From Gymnothorax reevesii (Eukaryota > Chordata > Actinopteri > Anguilliformes > Muraenidae): a stretch of 64,000 bases of DNA. The position numbers and the translations under genes are program-made. The notes beneath the pieces were generated by a model, which searched no databases, was not told where the DNA came from, and saw only the letters and a list, made by a program, of their open reading frames with translations. Shown here one piece after another: positions 12,003-23,796 of the stretch; within the stretch, counting starts at the first letter, position 1, and every line of letters starts with the position of its first letter. The DNA lies in contig CM056573.1 in NCBI GenBank assembly GCA_029721435.1, positions 95,368,947 through 95,432,946 on the forward strand. The letters are read 5' to 3'.

Positions 12003-13320
12003 AGGGATAGTTCACTTTTTTGAAGTGGGGTTATATGAGCAACAAATTGCCACTACTTACGTTAGATGCAGTGGAAAGCTCTCTGGTCTCCTCCAGGTAG
12101 CCGCACCTGGGCATAGTGCTGGGTGGAAATTTAGGCGATACACTGTTGCGAATGGAAACACAGAAACAGCGTATTTTTGCGGCCTAAAAGAGGTCCTACC
12201 TGAAAAAAGTACACCATTTCAATTGTACGCTATATAAAAAAAATTACAGCACTTTACCTGCTCGGAAAACAACATAGTTCCTCTTGAACTAACCAGCTGA
12301 CGTATTCCTCCATGAGGCGCATCGTAGTTCACTGCGCACAGTAGTGATCAGCTGTTTGGGTCAGACTCTGAGCGGTTTGCGGCAGAGACAGCATTTCAAT
12401 GGCATAGCATCTCGTCCCAAATTAAAAAAAAAAAAATTCCTATAATAATTAGCACAGCAGATACACAGTATGTGGCGGCGTAGACCCTATGCAATGTCAG
12501 TTTGTACTGCAATGTAACATTAGACTTTTTCACTCTTTGACCTGATGCTTGGGTACAGCAGTGCCCTTCAGCGTGCACCGTTGAGATTTCCCAGAATGTA
12601 GCCCAACGAACTCCTCTTCGGAAAAATGAATACTGCAAACACGGAGCTCTTTTAGGGATACGCCTGGAATATCAATATCCGTGTTGAGGCAACTAGCCAC
12701 AGCTGCTAGTCCAATATTCCGCAGAAGAATGCGGTGGAAGCTGTAAGTGCACCAGGATACAGCTTTACTTTCACGTCCAAGAAAGCAACACACATGGACC
12801 ATTTCCAAAATATTAGCACAAGTGAAACGACCATCTGACCTTGCAACCGCAGTTAAGCCGCTTGCACACTGACTCAAAACGAATTTTTCGCACACAGATT
12901 ACATTCAAAGTCAATGCGAAGACGTGAATACACGCTTTGTGCAAGCAGCTTAACTGTGACCCAAACAGCTGATCGCTACAATGCGCAGTGAACTACGATG
13001 CGCCTTGCGGAGGAATATGTCAGTTGGTTAGTTCAAGAGCAACTGTGTTTTTTTTCTGTGCAGCTAAAGTGCTGTAATTTTTTTAAACATAGCGTACAAT
13101 TGAAATGGTGTATTATTTTCAGGTAGGACCTCTTTTAGGCCACAAAGATACGCTGTTTCTGTATTTCCACTCACAACAGTGTATCGCCTAAATCTCCACC
13201 CAGCACTATGCCCTGATGCGGCTACCTGGAGGAGATCAGAGAGCTTTCTACTGCATCTAATGTAAGTAGTGGCAATTTGTAGCTCATATAACCCCACTTC
13301 AAAAAAAGGAAACTATCCCT
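12003..13320 (-). mobile_element. Kolobok-type DNA transposon with long terminal inverted repeats
   Basis: It starts agggatagttcac at 12003 and ends gtgaaactatccct-like at 13320, flanked by TTAA on both sides (11999-12002 and 13321-13324). The inverted arms are about 370 bp each (12003-12371 and 12953-13320) with mismatches and small indels; the spacer is about 580 bp. TTAA duplication with AGGG-type ends and a THAP-domain ORF fits the Kolobok superfamily. PiggyBac shares TTAA but has CCY ends and no THAP domain. The copy is too short for a full transposase, so it is nonautonomous. Confidence 0.85.
12530..12895 (-). pseudogene. THAP-type zinc finger ORF inside the Kolobok element
   Basis: The 121-residue frame contains a THAP DNA-binding domain beginning at Met32 (12802). 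It has MVHVCC at the domain start, then RVCSIHFSEEEF giving the C-x2-H half of the C2CH zinc site (Cys87, His90), and AVPK at residues 113-116, matching the AVPTIF-type box. In THAP families this domain recognises the element's own terminal repeats. The usual second Cys, about five residues after the first, is Arg41 here, so zinc binding is probably lost. No transposase catalytic domain follows. The first 31 residues precede the domain and may be noncoding. Confidence 0.75.
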
Positions 13321-13324
13321 TTAA

Positions 13325-13978
13325 GATTCCTCTCTTTTATTCTCAGCTGCCCGTGTCATGGAACCATTTATAATATAATACCCAGATACTGAATAAGAAA
13401 GCTGAGGGTTTGATGTGACACAGCATTACATCCAATGTCCAAATTAATTACCTCTCTCCCTCCCCCTTCCTATTTTTCTCTACCTGTCCCTCCCGTTTGC
13501 ATCCTCATTCCCCAAGCTTTGAGGTGAGACATCGCCATTAACCTTTGTGCTCCATTTAGCATCTTGGATTTAATGCGGTGTCAGACCCAGGCTGTCACTC
13601 AAGCCTAAATTAAACCTGCCTACACTGAACTAAGATGCAAACAGTGGGTCGTGACTCAATGTCAAACCAAAATTTTATTCATTTGTACTTTTACAAATTT
13701 TAATTTAATTTAACCACTAAGTAATTTTAGTTGGCATTTGTGTACAAATGATTAGCAAACCAGAGCCTTGTTTCATAAAAGTTATTTGAGATTTATTTCA
13801 CTTCGAGATGGCAATATTTTGATGTCAAAATGCATTTCATGAAAGTACATGACCTGCAAATGAAACAAGTACGCATTCAGTGATTTCCTAGTTAGTATGG
13901 CATATTGTTTGATTTTGCTGAGATGGTGACATGCTCAAAAAAAAAAACTTTTGTGAGGGAGATGAGTTGCTTGGCAGA
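13325..13978. other. No recognised gene or mobile element
   Basis: Single-copy-looking sequence with a pyrimidine-rich stretch at 13453-13500. No open frame with a motif was seen. Confidence 0.5.
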
Positions 13979-13980
13979 TA

Positions 13981-14983
13981 CAGCTATGATCAAAAGTTTG
14001 TATACCACAACTGAATTTGTAAAATAGGCAACTTTTTTTTTTTTGAGAAAACATGAATGGCCAGGCAAAACACATTTATTTATTATTGGATTCATATCCA
14101 ACTGTAGGTCATGTAGAATGGCACAATCGTTAAATAAAACACGGCCATAAGGGGAAAAAAAAGAAATAATCCCTAATCAAAAGTGTGCATCCCCTTAGTT
14201 CTTTATATTGTGTATTGCCCCTTTAGCATCAACAGCATGCAGTTTTTGGTGATAGTTGTGACTGAGGCCCCTAATTCTCTCAGGTGGTACAGCTGCCCAT
14301 TCTTCCATGCAAAATGCCTCCAGCTCCTGCACATTCTTTGGTCATCTTGCTTGAACTGCACAATTCAGATCTACCCAGCGGCTCGATGATATTGACATCA
14401 GAAGACAGAGATGGTCACTCCAGAACCTTCACCTTTCTCTTCTGTTACCACTGGAGGGTCAACTTGGCCTTGCGCTTTGGATCATTGTCTGCTGGAAAGT
14501 CCAAGTGCATCTCATGCGCAGCTTTCATGCTAAAGAATGCAAATTGTCTGTCAGTATTTTCTGATCGCATGTTGCATTCATCAACCTTCACAAGATTCCC
14601 TGTGCCTTTAGAGCTCACACACCCCCAAAACATTAGTGAGTCACCACCATGCTTTACCTAAGGGATAATCAACTCGTAGGTGTGCAACACACGGTTTCAA
14701 GGCATGACGCAGAGGCGAATGGTTGCCTCTGCAAAGTTCACCGCAAAGCTTCAGTGATATAACAAGGTCAAAAATTCAGGGGAATGCAAACTTATGATCA
14801 GGGCCATTTGGCCGATTTCAGTCATCATTATGATTCAAAAAGAAGCCAAGGACCAATGTGATGATAAATGACTTCACATGATCACTATCCTGAAATAAAA
14901 GACAGTTTTTTTTGCATGAGGAGTCATATGTTCAAAATAAATGGCAACATTTCACAAATTCAGCTGGGATATGCAATCAACTG
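13981..14983 (-). mobile_element. Tc1-like transposon, family D, decayed and internally deleted
   Basis: The left end reads cagctatgatcaaaagtttg after TA (13979-13980). The right end is a worn 'gggatatgcaa...tcaactg' followed by TA (14984-14985). In antisense the frame at 14633-14445 contains FWGCVSSKGTGNLV and DNDPKRKAKLTL, the region around the second catalytic Asp of Tc1 transposases. The N-terminal half is largely missing; the length is about 1.0 kb against 1.3-1.6 kb for complete elements. Confidence 0.8.
14240..14640 (-). pseudogene. Tc1 family D transposase remnant
   Basis: Only the central and C-terminal part of a DDE transposase remains. MFWGCVSSKGTGNLVKV opens the 14633-14445 frame, and NDPKRKAKLTL marks the second Asp. 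The third catalytic segment is recognisable only as a worn PSLSSDVNIIE-like stretch around 14390. Stops and frameshifts are frequent and the first Asp region is absent. Confidence 0.7.
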
Positions 14984-14985
14984 TA

Positions 14986-17208
14986 TGCTCAGGGGTCACA
15001 GCATGATATACAGTATTACATTTATCAGCTTCAAACATAGTGCATCTACTGAAGGACTAAGTCTCAATGAGAAACTATTTCTAAACTGTATCTCCACTTT
15101 GTACCTCTCAAACGGTGTAGTCTAATTATTTTACAGCTCAGAAGTAACTTTTCTTCTGGAAAGTAAAGTTGAAGTATTCTGTAGTGAAACAACGTCCACA
15201 CAAATTGTACAAAACACACTTTCCAGCACTTTTTTATATGAATTGAAAGCTGTGCCCTTGGATACCAGCAGCTTTCTCATGGTTGTCAAACCACGCTATG
15301 GGATAAGTAGACCTCTGCATCTGGGTGCATCCATAAAAGATGACACCTCAATGCATTGTAATGAGATTTTTGTCACCATTTTGTCACAGGCAATTTTAAT
15401 GATAAATGGTTTCTAGAAGGTGACAGTAGAAAAGTTTTAACCAAAAAAGACAAATACCAAAATGCCTGAAGTCACTATAAAGTGTTAGCTATCTTTTACC
15501 TTCGGGGATGACCTTGTATTTCACAGAAAATAAAGAGATAAGATGACATTTACATATTACAAAACACATGTAATGTCTCCACCAGCAAAACTTTTGCATC
15601 TACAAAAGGAGGCAAGGGGAATGATCATGATGCCCATTTGCCTGCATGAATGCCATTAGTAACGAGCTTAGTGCGATTTTTAAGAAAAACACAAAAAGTG
15701 CAGCATTAATCCATCACATCTTTCTCGTTTCTGCACACCACAGCTCTTGTGAAATCAGCCCCAGTATGTTATATACTTTTGTGTATCAGTCTTACCTCTC
15801 AAAAAATTGACATATATTTATGGAATTCCAGTTTATTGTCATGGAAAATAATTTAGTCCTGTAAGGATATTTAATGCACAATGTTGAATATCACAACATT
15901 TTGAATAATAGCCAAGGCCAGGCTAATACTGTGTGCTCTGAGCCACCATAGACTGATGAGTAGGGTTTTAAACAACAAGAGAGATTATGTTTCCTCCTTT
16001 TCTCACCCTATCGTTTATCATTTAGCAGCATGCCGGTGTAAGAGCCAGCAGTGCACCCTTTGACTTAACAATGTGAAAAGTGTGAGCATACATCAACAGC
16101 AGATTCGGTTTTACTGTTATATCTGGACCTTGTAAAATTGATGGCATTTCTGTGCCTTTCAATAGTAATAATTATCCTGGAATTGCTCTCCCTGAGGCCT
16201 CATTAATTTATTGCAGTGTGGTGCTGACACACTCAGCGCACAAAGCCAGGACCGACTCTGCCACGAGGGCGGACTTCGTTCGCCCAGCTACCTCCTGAGG
16301 TTATTTATTACACCCTCCATGCCGAATGCTCTCCATAACTCCTTGTTACCACCCTCCAGAAGGAGCAGTATCACCCATTAATTGTATTTAAATCTTTGGG
16401 AACACGTACCGTACGTATGTAGTGTATGAAAGTAGACAGTGTGAGGGTTTTTGGGAAACGCCTTAATGATGAGACTGATGTGTATTGTGACCAAGTCCTC
16501 TCGATGCCCTGCATAAAGGAATTCAGGCCCCCACACAACATCGTGAAAACTCACCACAGTCCAATCGGTTTCTGAAGCACATCGTAGCTCACTGCTCTGG
16601 GTACTCTAAGTAACACCTGAAAGCCTATCCCCTATCAAGCACTGACTGCCTCTCTAATTGAAGTGCCAAATCACAGATAAAAGCATGCCTTGGCCCTTTC
16701 ATCTCCCCTTCCACTACAGTATGAGTGAGTGCATATATTCTAAATTCAGAGAGAAGTCGCAAGACCCTGTCACACCTGCTGCTAGTGCCTGCTGCTCTCT
16801 TCCACATTTCATTTATTTGCTTACTTTTAAAGTCCAACACTAATGAGGGAGCAGAACCCAATCTTTGGCAGGACTTGGGCAGATATGCTCCACTTTAAGA
16901 GATAAAAATATTCTCACATACAGTGCTGTCCATGCATATTTATACCTTAGCTTAGTACGACAGCACATTATATATCATAATTGAGGAAACTGGAAATGCA
17001 CTCTGAAATCTTAAAACATCTTTGTCTTATCGCCAGCAGTACATTAAAGAGGCAAGACAAGTTCAGGACACATACTTTTCCACACTTTATTTCTAATAAT
17101 TAAGTCGGCCAGTTTTTGCTCTCAACTAGTGAGGCACTCTGCTCAAGTAAATGACTGCATCTGCCACATACCTCAAACCTCGAATTACTTCAAATTCACA
17201 CACTGATT
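14986..17208. other. No recognised gene or mobile element
   Basis: AT-rich sequence with short motif-free open frames. No terminal repeats, splice-supported exon or RNA gene could be identified. Confidence 0.5.
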
Positions 17209-17210
17209 TA

Positions 17211-17945
17211 CAACCCCAATTCTGAAATAGTTGGGACAAAGTATAAATGATGAATAAAATCAAAACGCAATGACTTTCAAATCACACCAGCCAGTATTTT
17301 ATTCACAAATAGCACAGGGATAACATAGCAAATGTTGAAACTGAGAAATTTTACTCACAAAATGAGCTCGTTTTAAATTTGATGGCTGCTACAGGTCTCA
17401 AAAAAGTTGGGACAGGGACCTGTTTACCATGGTGTAGCATCCCCTCTTCTTATATGCATATATCCCCTCTTCTACCATATGCCCCCTACCATCAGAGATG
17501 CTGGCTTTTGATCTGAACATTGATCACAGGAGGGGTGATCTTTCTCTTCATTAACCCAGAGGACACAACGCCCATGATTTTCAACAAGAATGTCAAATTT
17601 GGACTTGACCACAGGACACTTTGCTACTTTGCTACAGTCCATTTTAAATGAGCCTTGGCCCACAGAACATGGCGGCGCATCTGGATCATGCTCAACAATG
17701 GCTTTCTTTCTGCATGATAGTGTTTTAAGTCGCATCTGTGGATGGCACAGCAGACTGTCTACTGATAGTGGTTTCTTGAAGTATTGATGGGTCCATTTAG
17801 TAATGTCAAGGACAGAATCATGCCATGAGTGATGGAGTGGCATCTGAGGGCCCGAAGATCACAGGCATCCAGTTAAGGTCTTCGGCCTTGTCCCTGACGC
17901 ACAGAGATTTTTCCAGTTTCTCTGACTCTTTTGATGATGTTGTTA
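17211..17945 (-). mobile_element. Tc1-like transposon, family C, truncated copy
   Basis: The left terminal repeat (caaccccaattctgaaatag, after TA at 17209-17210) is intact and matches the ends of the complete copy at 57009-58604. The right side stops abruptly near 17945 within the HTH-coding part, so the second terminal repeat is missing. An internal deletion near 17445-17490 removes the second and third catalytic regions; a 'tcccctcttct' duplication sits at the junction. Confidence 0.9.
17472..17930 (-). pseudogene. Tc1 family C transposase remnant (N-terminal part)
   Basis: The minus-strand reading covers the HTH and linker region and the segment around the first catalytic site ([29 protein letters not shown]). 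It breaks at the deletion near 17470. The longest frame (17843-17472) is only a fragment of the roughly 340-residue parent. The expected Asp of the VVKSKFDI segment is displaced by decay, so no catalytic triad can be assembled. Confidence 0.85.
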
Positions 17946-18858
17946 TGGTTCTGTGTTTTGATGCCATGCTCATGTGTTCATTGCCATGTCTTTTCTTTAT
18001 TCTTTTTGCTTATTATTCATTGCACTTGTCACCCCTATATTGTGATCAGTTTGGTTCAGTCCGTTCTCGAGTCTGTGTGCTTACATGCTTCGGGTGATTT
18101 CAATGGTTTCTGGTGTTTCATATTATTAATTCAATTCTCGTTGACTTCCTTTGCCTTGCTTTCCTTGATTACTAATAATACTAACATTTATATTTTGTAT
18201 CATCGTCAGTGTTCTACCTTAACGCCGGACCATCAGCCATTGGCCACCGATTTTCATTTTGGGACAGAAGCTAGCAGCGTGGCTAATGTGGCTGATGTGT
18301 TAACGGAGTTGAAATCGCTCCGCTCGAACTTAGGGTCAAAGTTGGACAATATTGACAATCTTCTGTTTGATGTGGTGAACTCAATCGGGGCGATTGAAAG
18401 CAATCTGACGGACGTTGAGAGAGATATTTCTGCAAATGCAACATGCATCGGAGAAGCAGAAACACGTATAACAATGGCAGAGGAGGAGCTACGCCAAAAT
18501 CAAGCTGCATTAGCTTTAGCTTCAAAACGGATTGCCTACCTCGAGTTGAAGACCGAAGATTTGGAGAACTGGGGCAGAAGGAAAAATCTGCGGCTGTTTG
18601 GGCTGCGTGAAGGAGCTGAAGGAAAAAAAACTCTTTTCGACTTTGTTGCAATGATGGCTTGACTGCTCTGACAGGGCTTTTACATTGGAGCGAGTTCATC
18701 GCACACTGGCACCGGCCAGACCGAACCTAAACCGTGCAGTTCTTATCCACTTTTTAAAATACCAGGAGAAGGAGTTTGTCTTCCGTGAATCAAGACAGCG
18801 AAACATCATGCACGATGGAGTTAAACTTTCCTTCGCTCAGGATCTGTCTGCAGAGACT

Positions 18859-18985
18859 GTTCTATTTTGTACGTGCTCCGCCCTCTAACGGGCTTCGCTA
18901 TTGGTTACCTCGGTGCCTGAGAAAGAAAATTGAACTCACCTGCTCCGTAGGAGGGGGTAGCATACTCACCTCCCATAAAGCCCCG
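18859..18985 (+). repeat. DIRS left terminal repeat
   Basis: The stretch 'ccctctaacgggcttcgcta' followed by 'ttggttacct' and 'tgagaaagaaaattgaactc' recurs in inverted orientation at about 25500-25600. The outermost ~40 bp present in the right repeat (aactggagttacatcc region) are absent here, so this end is slightly shortened or uses a different boundary. Confidence 0.85.
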
Positions 18986-19064
18986 GTGCTGCCGGTGTTC
19001 GCCTCCTTTTTTCACTTAGCCTTGAGAAAGATAGGAACTCGTACATCGAACGACTTGTGTCAAT

Positions 19065-20123
19065 ATGGATAAGCTTTTCCAGCAGTGTGCCTCCCCTTTG
19101 GTGTCCAAAGATCAGCACGACGACTGTTTTGTCTGCCTGGGCTTATGGCACCATGAGGAGGCAGGTTCCTGTGCTGCCTGCGCAGCGCTCCCCCTGGAGG
19201 AGCGTGAGCGTCAGCAGCAGTGTGTGCGGGCTGCACGCACCCTCCTGCTGGCTCGCGGTCAATCCGAGAGCCAGTGGCGGCGGTCCGCTCTAAACCCTGG
19301 GACGAGTACGATGAGGAGGATGATCGTTGTGTGTATGAAGAGGACACGACGATCCTCTTCAGAGATGATGAGCCACCCCCTGAGCATCGCTACCCGCTGG
19401 ACGACCTCCCAGGATTATTCCATTCGGTGGCGGAGCAGATAGAGATGCCCCTACCACCGCAGCCCTCCAGCGCTCAAGCCGATGACTTCACCATTGGTCT
19501 GCTGGACTAACCGAAGTCAAGACCGCGCTCCGAGGTGGTGTGTCCTAAGATGGCGCCCATCTATGGCTATACCCAGATTAACTGGAGGAACCCGATGGCC
19601 GCCAATTCCCCGGTGGGATGTTCGCATCCCAGCCATTGAAGACACAGTAAGATGGTGTCTTCTCCCAACCGCTTCCATGTGGCCAGGTGGTCGGCCGCTG
19701 CTCCCGTCCGAGAGGGACAGGATTACAGCAAGCCTTTTTGACTGATGTTATGCTAACGCAGCTCAGGTGGTAGCACTAGCAAACAACATGGCCTTCCTCG
19801 ATGGGTCAGTGGATCGGCTGTCCCATCAGAAAGCAGAGCTGTCGCCGGAGGAGATTCTGGAGATGCAGACGACGGCGGCGGCCATGCTACACATGTCCCA
19901 GGCGTTCGCTATTGTTAGGGGGCGAAGTATGGGCGCTGAACAGGTGGGGCACCCTCACCTCTGGTTGGGGCTGTCTTCGCTAACGGAGAAGGAGAAGTGG
20001 GCACTGATCAATGCGCCCATCGCCACCAGCTCACTCTTCAGTCCAGACATCCAGGTAATGGTGGACCATTTAGAGGCAGCACGAAAAGCATCGGAGCAGC
20101 TTGGGTCACACCTACGGCCTTAA
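19065..20123 (+). pseudogene. DIRS gag-like ORF1
   Basis: The first frame begins MDKLFQQCASPL at 19065. It contains a zinc-knuckle-like arrangement, CFVC ... HH ... CAAC (19125-19180). A frame change near 19260-19300 leads to an acidic block (DEYDEEDDRCVYEED) and ends in a stop at 19510. A third block, MVALANNMAFLDGSVDRL to QLGSHLRP (19767-20123), is the helical C-terminal part. The protein presumably packages element RNA. At least two frameshifts and several stops separate the blocks. Confidence 0.75.
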
Positions 20124-20580
20124 CAGCAGCCCCGCAGGCCCTGGTTTTCCCAACCGCAGGTCATCGGACGACAGGTCGTCCCTGTGTTTGAGTCAGCCAG
20201 ATCCTGAGCCGCAACGTCTACAACTGCAACCTCAGCAGTCTCACCGGGGCCACACCAGGGGTGTTTTACAATAAAAAACGTTACCAGTATGAGGCCTCTG
20301 CGTCGTCTTGTTGTATTGCACACACTCATATGCTGGTTGTTTCAGGTGTTAGCACAAAAGGTAATCTGGTACAACCTAAAGGAGGAAGCGGAGCAGCTCT
20401 TCCTTCGGCGGCGGGGTTTAGGGAGAAAGATACGGAGCGCGAGGCTTGTGTTTGTTAATAGTTTGTTAATGAGGCACTGGCAAGCTAACCGCCTGCAAGG
20501 GTTGCGTTTTCCTACCCGCGGGGGTAGCACACGATCAAACTTCGGGTTTAAACCAAAACTTAAAACCCTTCCATCATTCT

Positions 20581-22772
20581 GTGTTGGCTCAACTCAAAAG
20601 GAATCTTTTTCCTGGTTCGGTACCAGTGAGAAAACGATTGCGAACTAAGGCAGATAGCCAGCACGATTCTAACACTACTAGCTGGGCTGGCTCCAGCAAA
20701 GTGTTTGGTGTATGTCATCATGCTTCCTCTTCCGGGTTGCACGGAAGGGGAACGACCCGCCATTTTGGTTCCAAGTCGCTTGACGTGTCACATGACGTCC
20801 ACTGTATATCCTGCAGGCAAGAAACGGAGCGTTTACACACAAAAAATACTGATGTTCATGAGCCTGTGAAGGAGACCTTCACTCGTTCAGTGCCGCAGGC
20901 CGACGTCTGTTCGGACATTGAGGTTTCTGAAATTAAACACCGGGGACTCTCTAACGCAAAAGTAGCTGTGCCCTCGCGGCCTATGGTGAGTGAGTCACCA
21001 AGCAGTGTGTATGGGAACGCAGCTGAAGCATTACTGCTATTGTCCTCTCAGCCCTTTAGGGCGGGGCCCCCCAGTCGAACCCTCTCCCAGGGGGAGGGGA
21101 TTCGCGGGAGTGCCTAAACCAGCGGAAACCATAGAACGAACAGCCTCGCCTCTTACAAAACATTACAAGTCTTGGGTGAGGTTGTGCACCCCCCTCCCAA
21201 GCTGGCTGGACAAAGCATTGCGGAAGGAGTACATATTGAAGTTTCAGTGTCGTCCACCCCCATTCAAGGGCATTGTGTGGACGAGGTTCCCCACTTCCAC
21301 CCAGAGGGCGGTCCTGAAGGAAGAGGTGAACTCGCTTCTACAGAAAGGTACGGTAGTGCTGGTTCCTCTGTCAGAAGCTCGAGCATGGTTTTATTCCCTG
21401 TATTTTCTGATTTCATAAGAAATCAGGAGGCCTCAGACCAATTCTGGATCTTCGGGAACTGAATACACAAATTGCGCGGAGACCATTCCGGATGTTGATG
21501 GTGAAGTCTCTGCTGGAATGTGTCAGACCTGGCGATTGGATGACGTCAATAGATGTAAAGGATGCATATTTTCATGTTCCAATTCTGCCGCAGCATCAGA
21601 AGCACCTGCACTTCGCATTGGAAAATCAAAGTTTCCAATTTTGTCGCCTCCCGTTTGAGTATTCCCTGGCACCTCTGACCTTTTCCAAATGCGTGGAGAC
21701 AGCGTTAGCGCCGCTCCGGTGGAAATGGATTCGGATCTTGACCTATCTGGACGATTGGCTGATTCCTAGCAGCCCATTCCTAGCAGGTGGTAACCAACCA
21801 TACTGTGCTGGTAATGCAGCATATTGCTCAGCTGGGCTTTGCTATCAATTATGACAAGGGCACCTTGCAGCCCAGTCAAACAGCGCTGTATCTAGGGCTG
21901 CAATTGGACTCTTGGTCAATGAGTGCATGTCTGTCTGTGGACAGAATAGAGGCGATTCTATCCCAGACCCAAGAAATTCTGGATGCAGTGTCAGTGCCTG
22001 CAATAATGGTCATATCATTACTGGGAATGATGGCTGCTGCCCGCATTCAGTAGTCCGCCTGGGGCTGCTGCACATGAGAGATTTTCAGCACTGGTTCATA
22101 TGCCTTCATCTGGACCCAAGGCGGGACCAACAGCGTGTGCTCCACATACTAATGTAAGTGCAATGGGCACAAACGTTCTGGGCCTCACCCATCCGGCTCC
22201 GCGAGGGGGTCCGGATGGGGTACGTATCGCACTACATCCAAATATTCACAGATGCCTCCCTAACAGGATGGGGCGGGACTTGCAGCCCTGCTTTTGTCAC
22301 AGGTACATGGCAGGGGCCCCAGCGCCATATCAACCAACTGGAACTCATGGCGGTTCAGTAAGTGTTGCACCATTTTTCCCCACAGTTGGAAGGGAGGCAC
22401 GTCCTGGTGAGATCAGACAACAGAACAGTAGTGGCCTATCTCAACAGACAGGAGGGCGTCAAGTCAGTAGCCCTAAACAGGTTGACCGCCTCCATCCTAA
22501 CCTGGGCAGACCGCCATCTATGCTCTCTGAGAGTCCGGCATGTTCCGAGCATCCTCAACACCCAGGCAGATGGGCTATCCAGGGGAGCCCTGCCTGAGGA
22601 GGATTGGAAGCAGTGGCTGTCCATGATTGTGGTAGAACTAATGAAGCTAAACGCCAGGTGGTTCCTGGATCTTATCCAGCTGGCCGTGGCAGGCCCATGG
22701 AGGATTCCTGACCTTCCCACGACCATGTGGCAGGCGTCAGATGCCACTCTCACCCACCCCCTCATGGCCTAG
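20581..22772 (+). pseudogene. DIRS reverse transcriptase and RNase H
   Basis: RT motifs appear in order: WVRLCTPLPSWL (21170), SIDVKDAYFHVPI (21549), FEYSLAPLTFSKC (21655) and the catalytic YLDDWLI (21744-21764). RNase H follows, with FTDASLTGWGG (22250), INQLELMAV (22330), VRSDNRTVVAYLN (22400) and NTQADGLSR (22558), so all acidic positions are visible. Frame changes occur near 21118, 21420 and 21790, and an in-frame TAA at 22359-22361 separates the two RNase H halves. The long leader 20581-21117 has no motif. The DIRS-type YLDD box distinguishes it from LINE RT (FADD). Confidence 0.9.
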
Positions 22773-23719
22773 AGATTGAAAGGGTGAGATTGAGTGAATT
22801 GAGCCTGCCAGAAGCAGTGGTGTCCACCATTCAATATGCACGTGCCCTGGCTACATCCAAGGCTTATGCAGCCCGTTGGATGATGTTTGTTAACTGGTGT
22901 CAGGTGAGAGGCCTAGACCCATGTTCACGCCCCCTTCAGGGAGTGCTAGACTTCCTTCAGGCACTCTTCGAGGGGGGCCGCGCAGCTTCCACCCTAGGGG
23001 TGTTTGCAGCAGTGGTGGCGACAGGACATGATGGGTTTGACCGCTTCACGGCCAGGAATCACCCCCTCAAAAAGCGTTTTTTTGAGAGGGGTTCGCAGAA
23101 TTAGGCCCCCTATGCACCGCGTAATTCGGCAATGGGACCTGGACACAGTATTGGGCGGCCTGGCTGGACCACCCTTTAGTCCACCCTCCTCTTAGCTTTG
23201 GCATCGGCCAGGAGGGTGAGTGAGCTGAGCGCTCTCTCTGTGCACCCGTCTTGTCTGACCCTAAGACAGGATCTAGGGTCAGTGGAGCTGCTTCCAAACC
23301 GGTCATTCCGGGCAAAGTTCATCACCACTGCGCTCAGATCATCAGTCCTTTGGCTAAAGGCCTTCTGCCCACCTCCTCATGCCACCAGCGAGCAGGAAAA
23401 GATGCACAGGCTGTGCCCAGTGTGCGTGCTCAGTGCTTACTTGGAGCGAACCGCAAGCCTCAGGAAGGGGGATCAGCTGTTTGTGAGTTATGGCGGACGG
23501 GCTCAGTGGGCCCCTTTGTCAGCACAACGTCTTGCCCACTGGATCTGTGATGCGATCTGCAGGACCTGTTCGGTGGCGGGTCTGGTGGCCCCAGCAGGAC
23601 TGACTGCACATTCTACCAGGGGCAATGCATCCTCTATGGCACTGCTTAGGGGCGTATCTGTAAAGGAAATCTGCAGGGTGGTCTCTTGGTCATCGCCATC
23701 AACTTTTGCGCGGTCATAA
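22727..23719 (+). pseudogene. DIRS tyrosine recombinase
   Basis: The N-terminal core-binding part (TSKAYAARWMMFVNWCQVRG, 22855) is open from 22727 to 23104. A frame change near 23100 leads to the catalytic part: ASARRVSELSAL (catalytic Arg I, about 23205), AHSTRGNASSMALLRGVS (His-x-x-Arg, about 23608), and WSSPSTFARS at the end. In family members the nucleophilic Tyr stands directly after this segment; here that codon is TAA (23717-23719). The family integrates the circular DNA copy. Confidence 0.9.
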
Positions 23720-23796
23720 AACAGGGATATGACAGCTAACACAGACCCACAATCAGTCTTGGGAACCCTATCGGAGGGGTCCCATTCCAGCGTTAA

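Noticed and set aside
19060..19347. Minus-strand open frame across the DIRS gag region
   Set aside because: Shadow frame of the GC-rich gag sequence; the plus-strand reading has the Cys/His pattern and correct position in DIRS.
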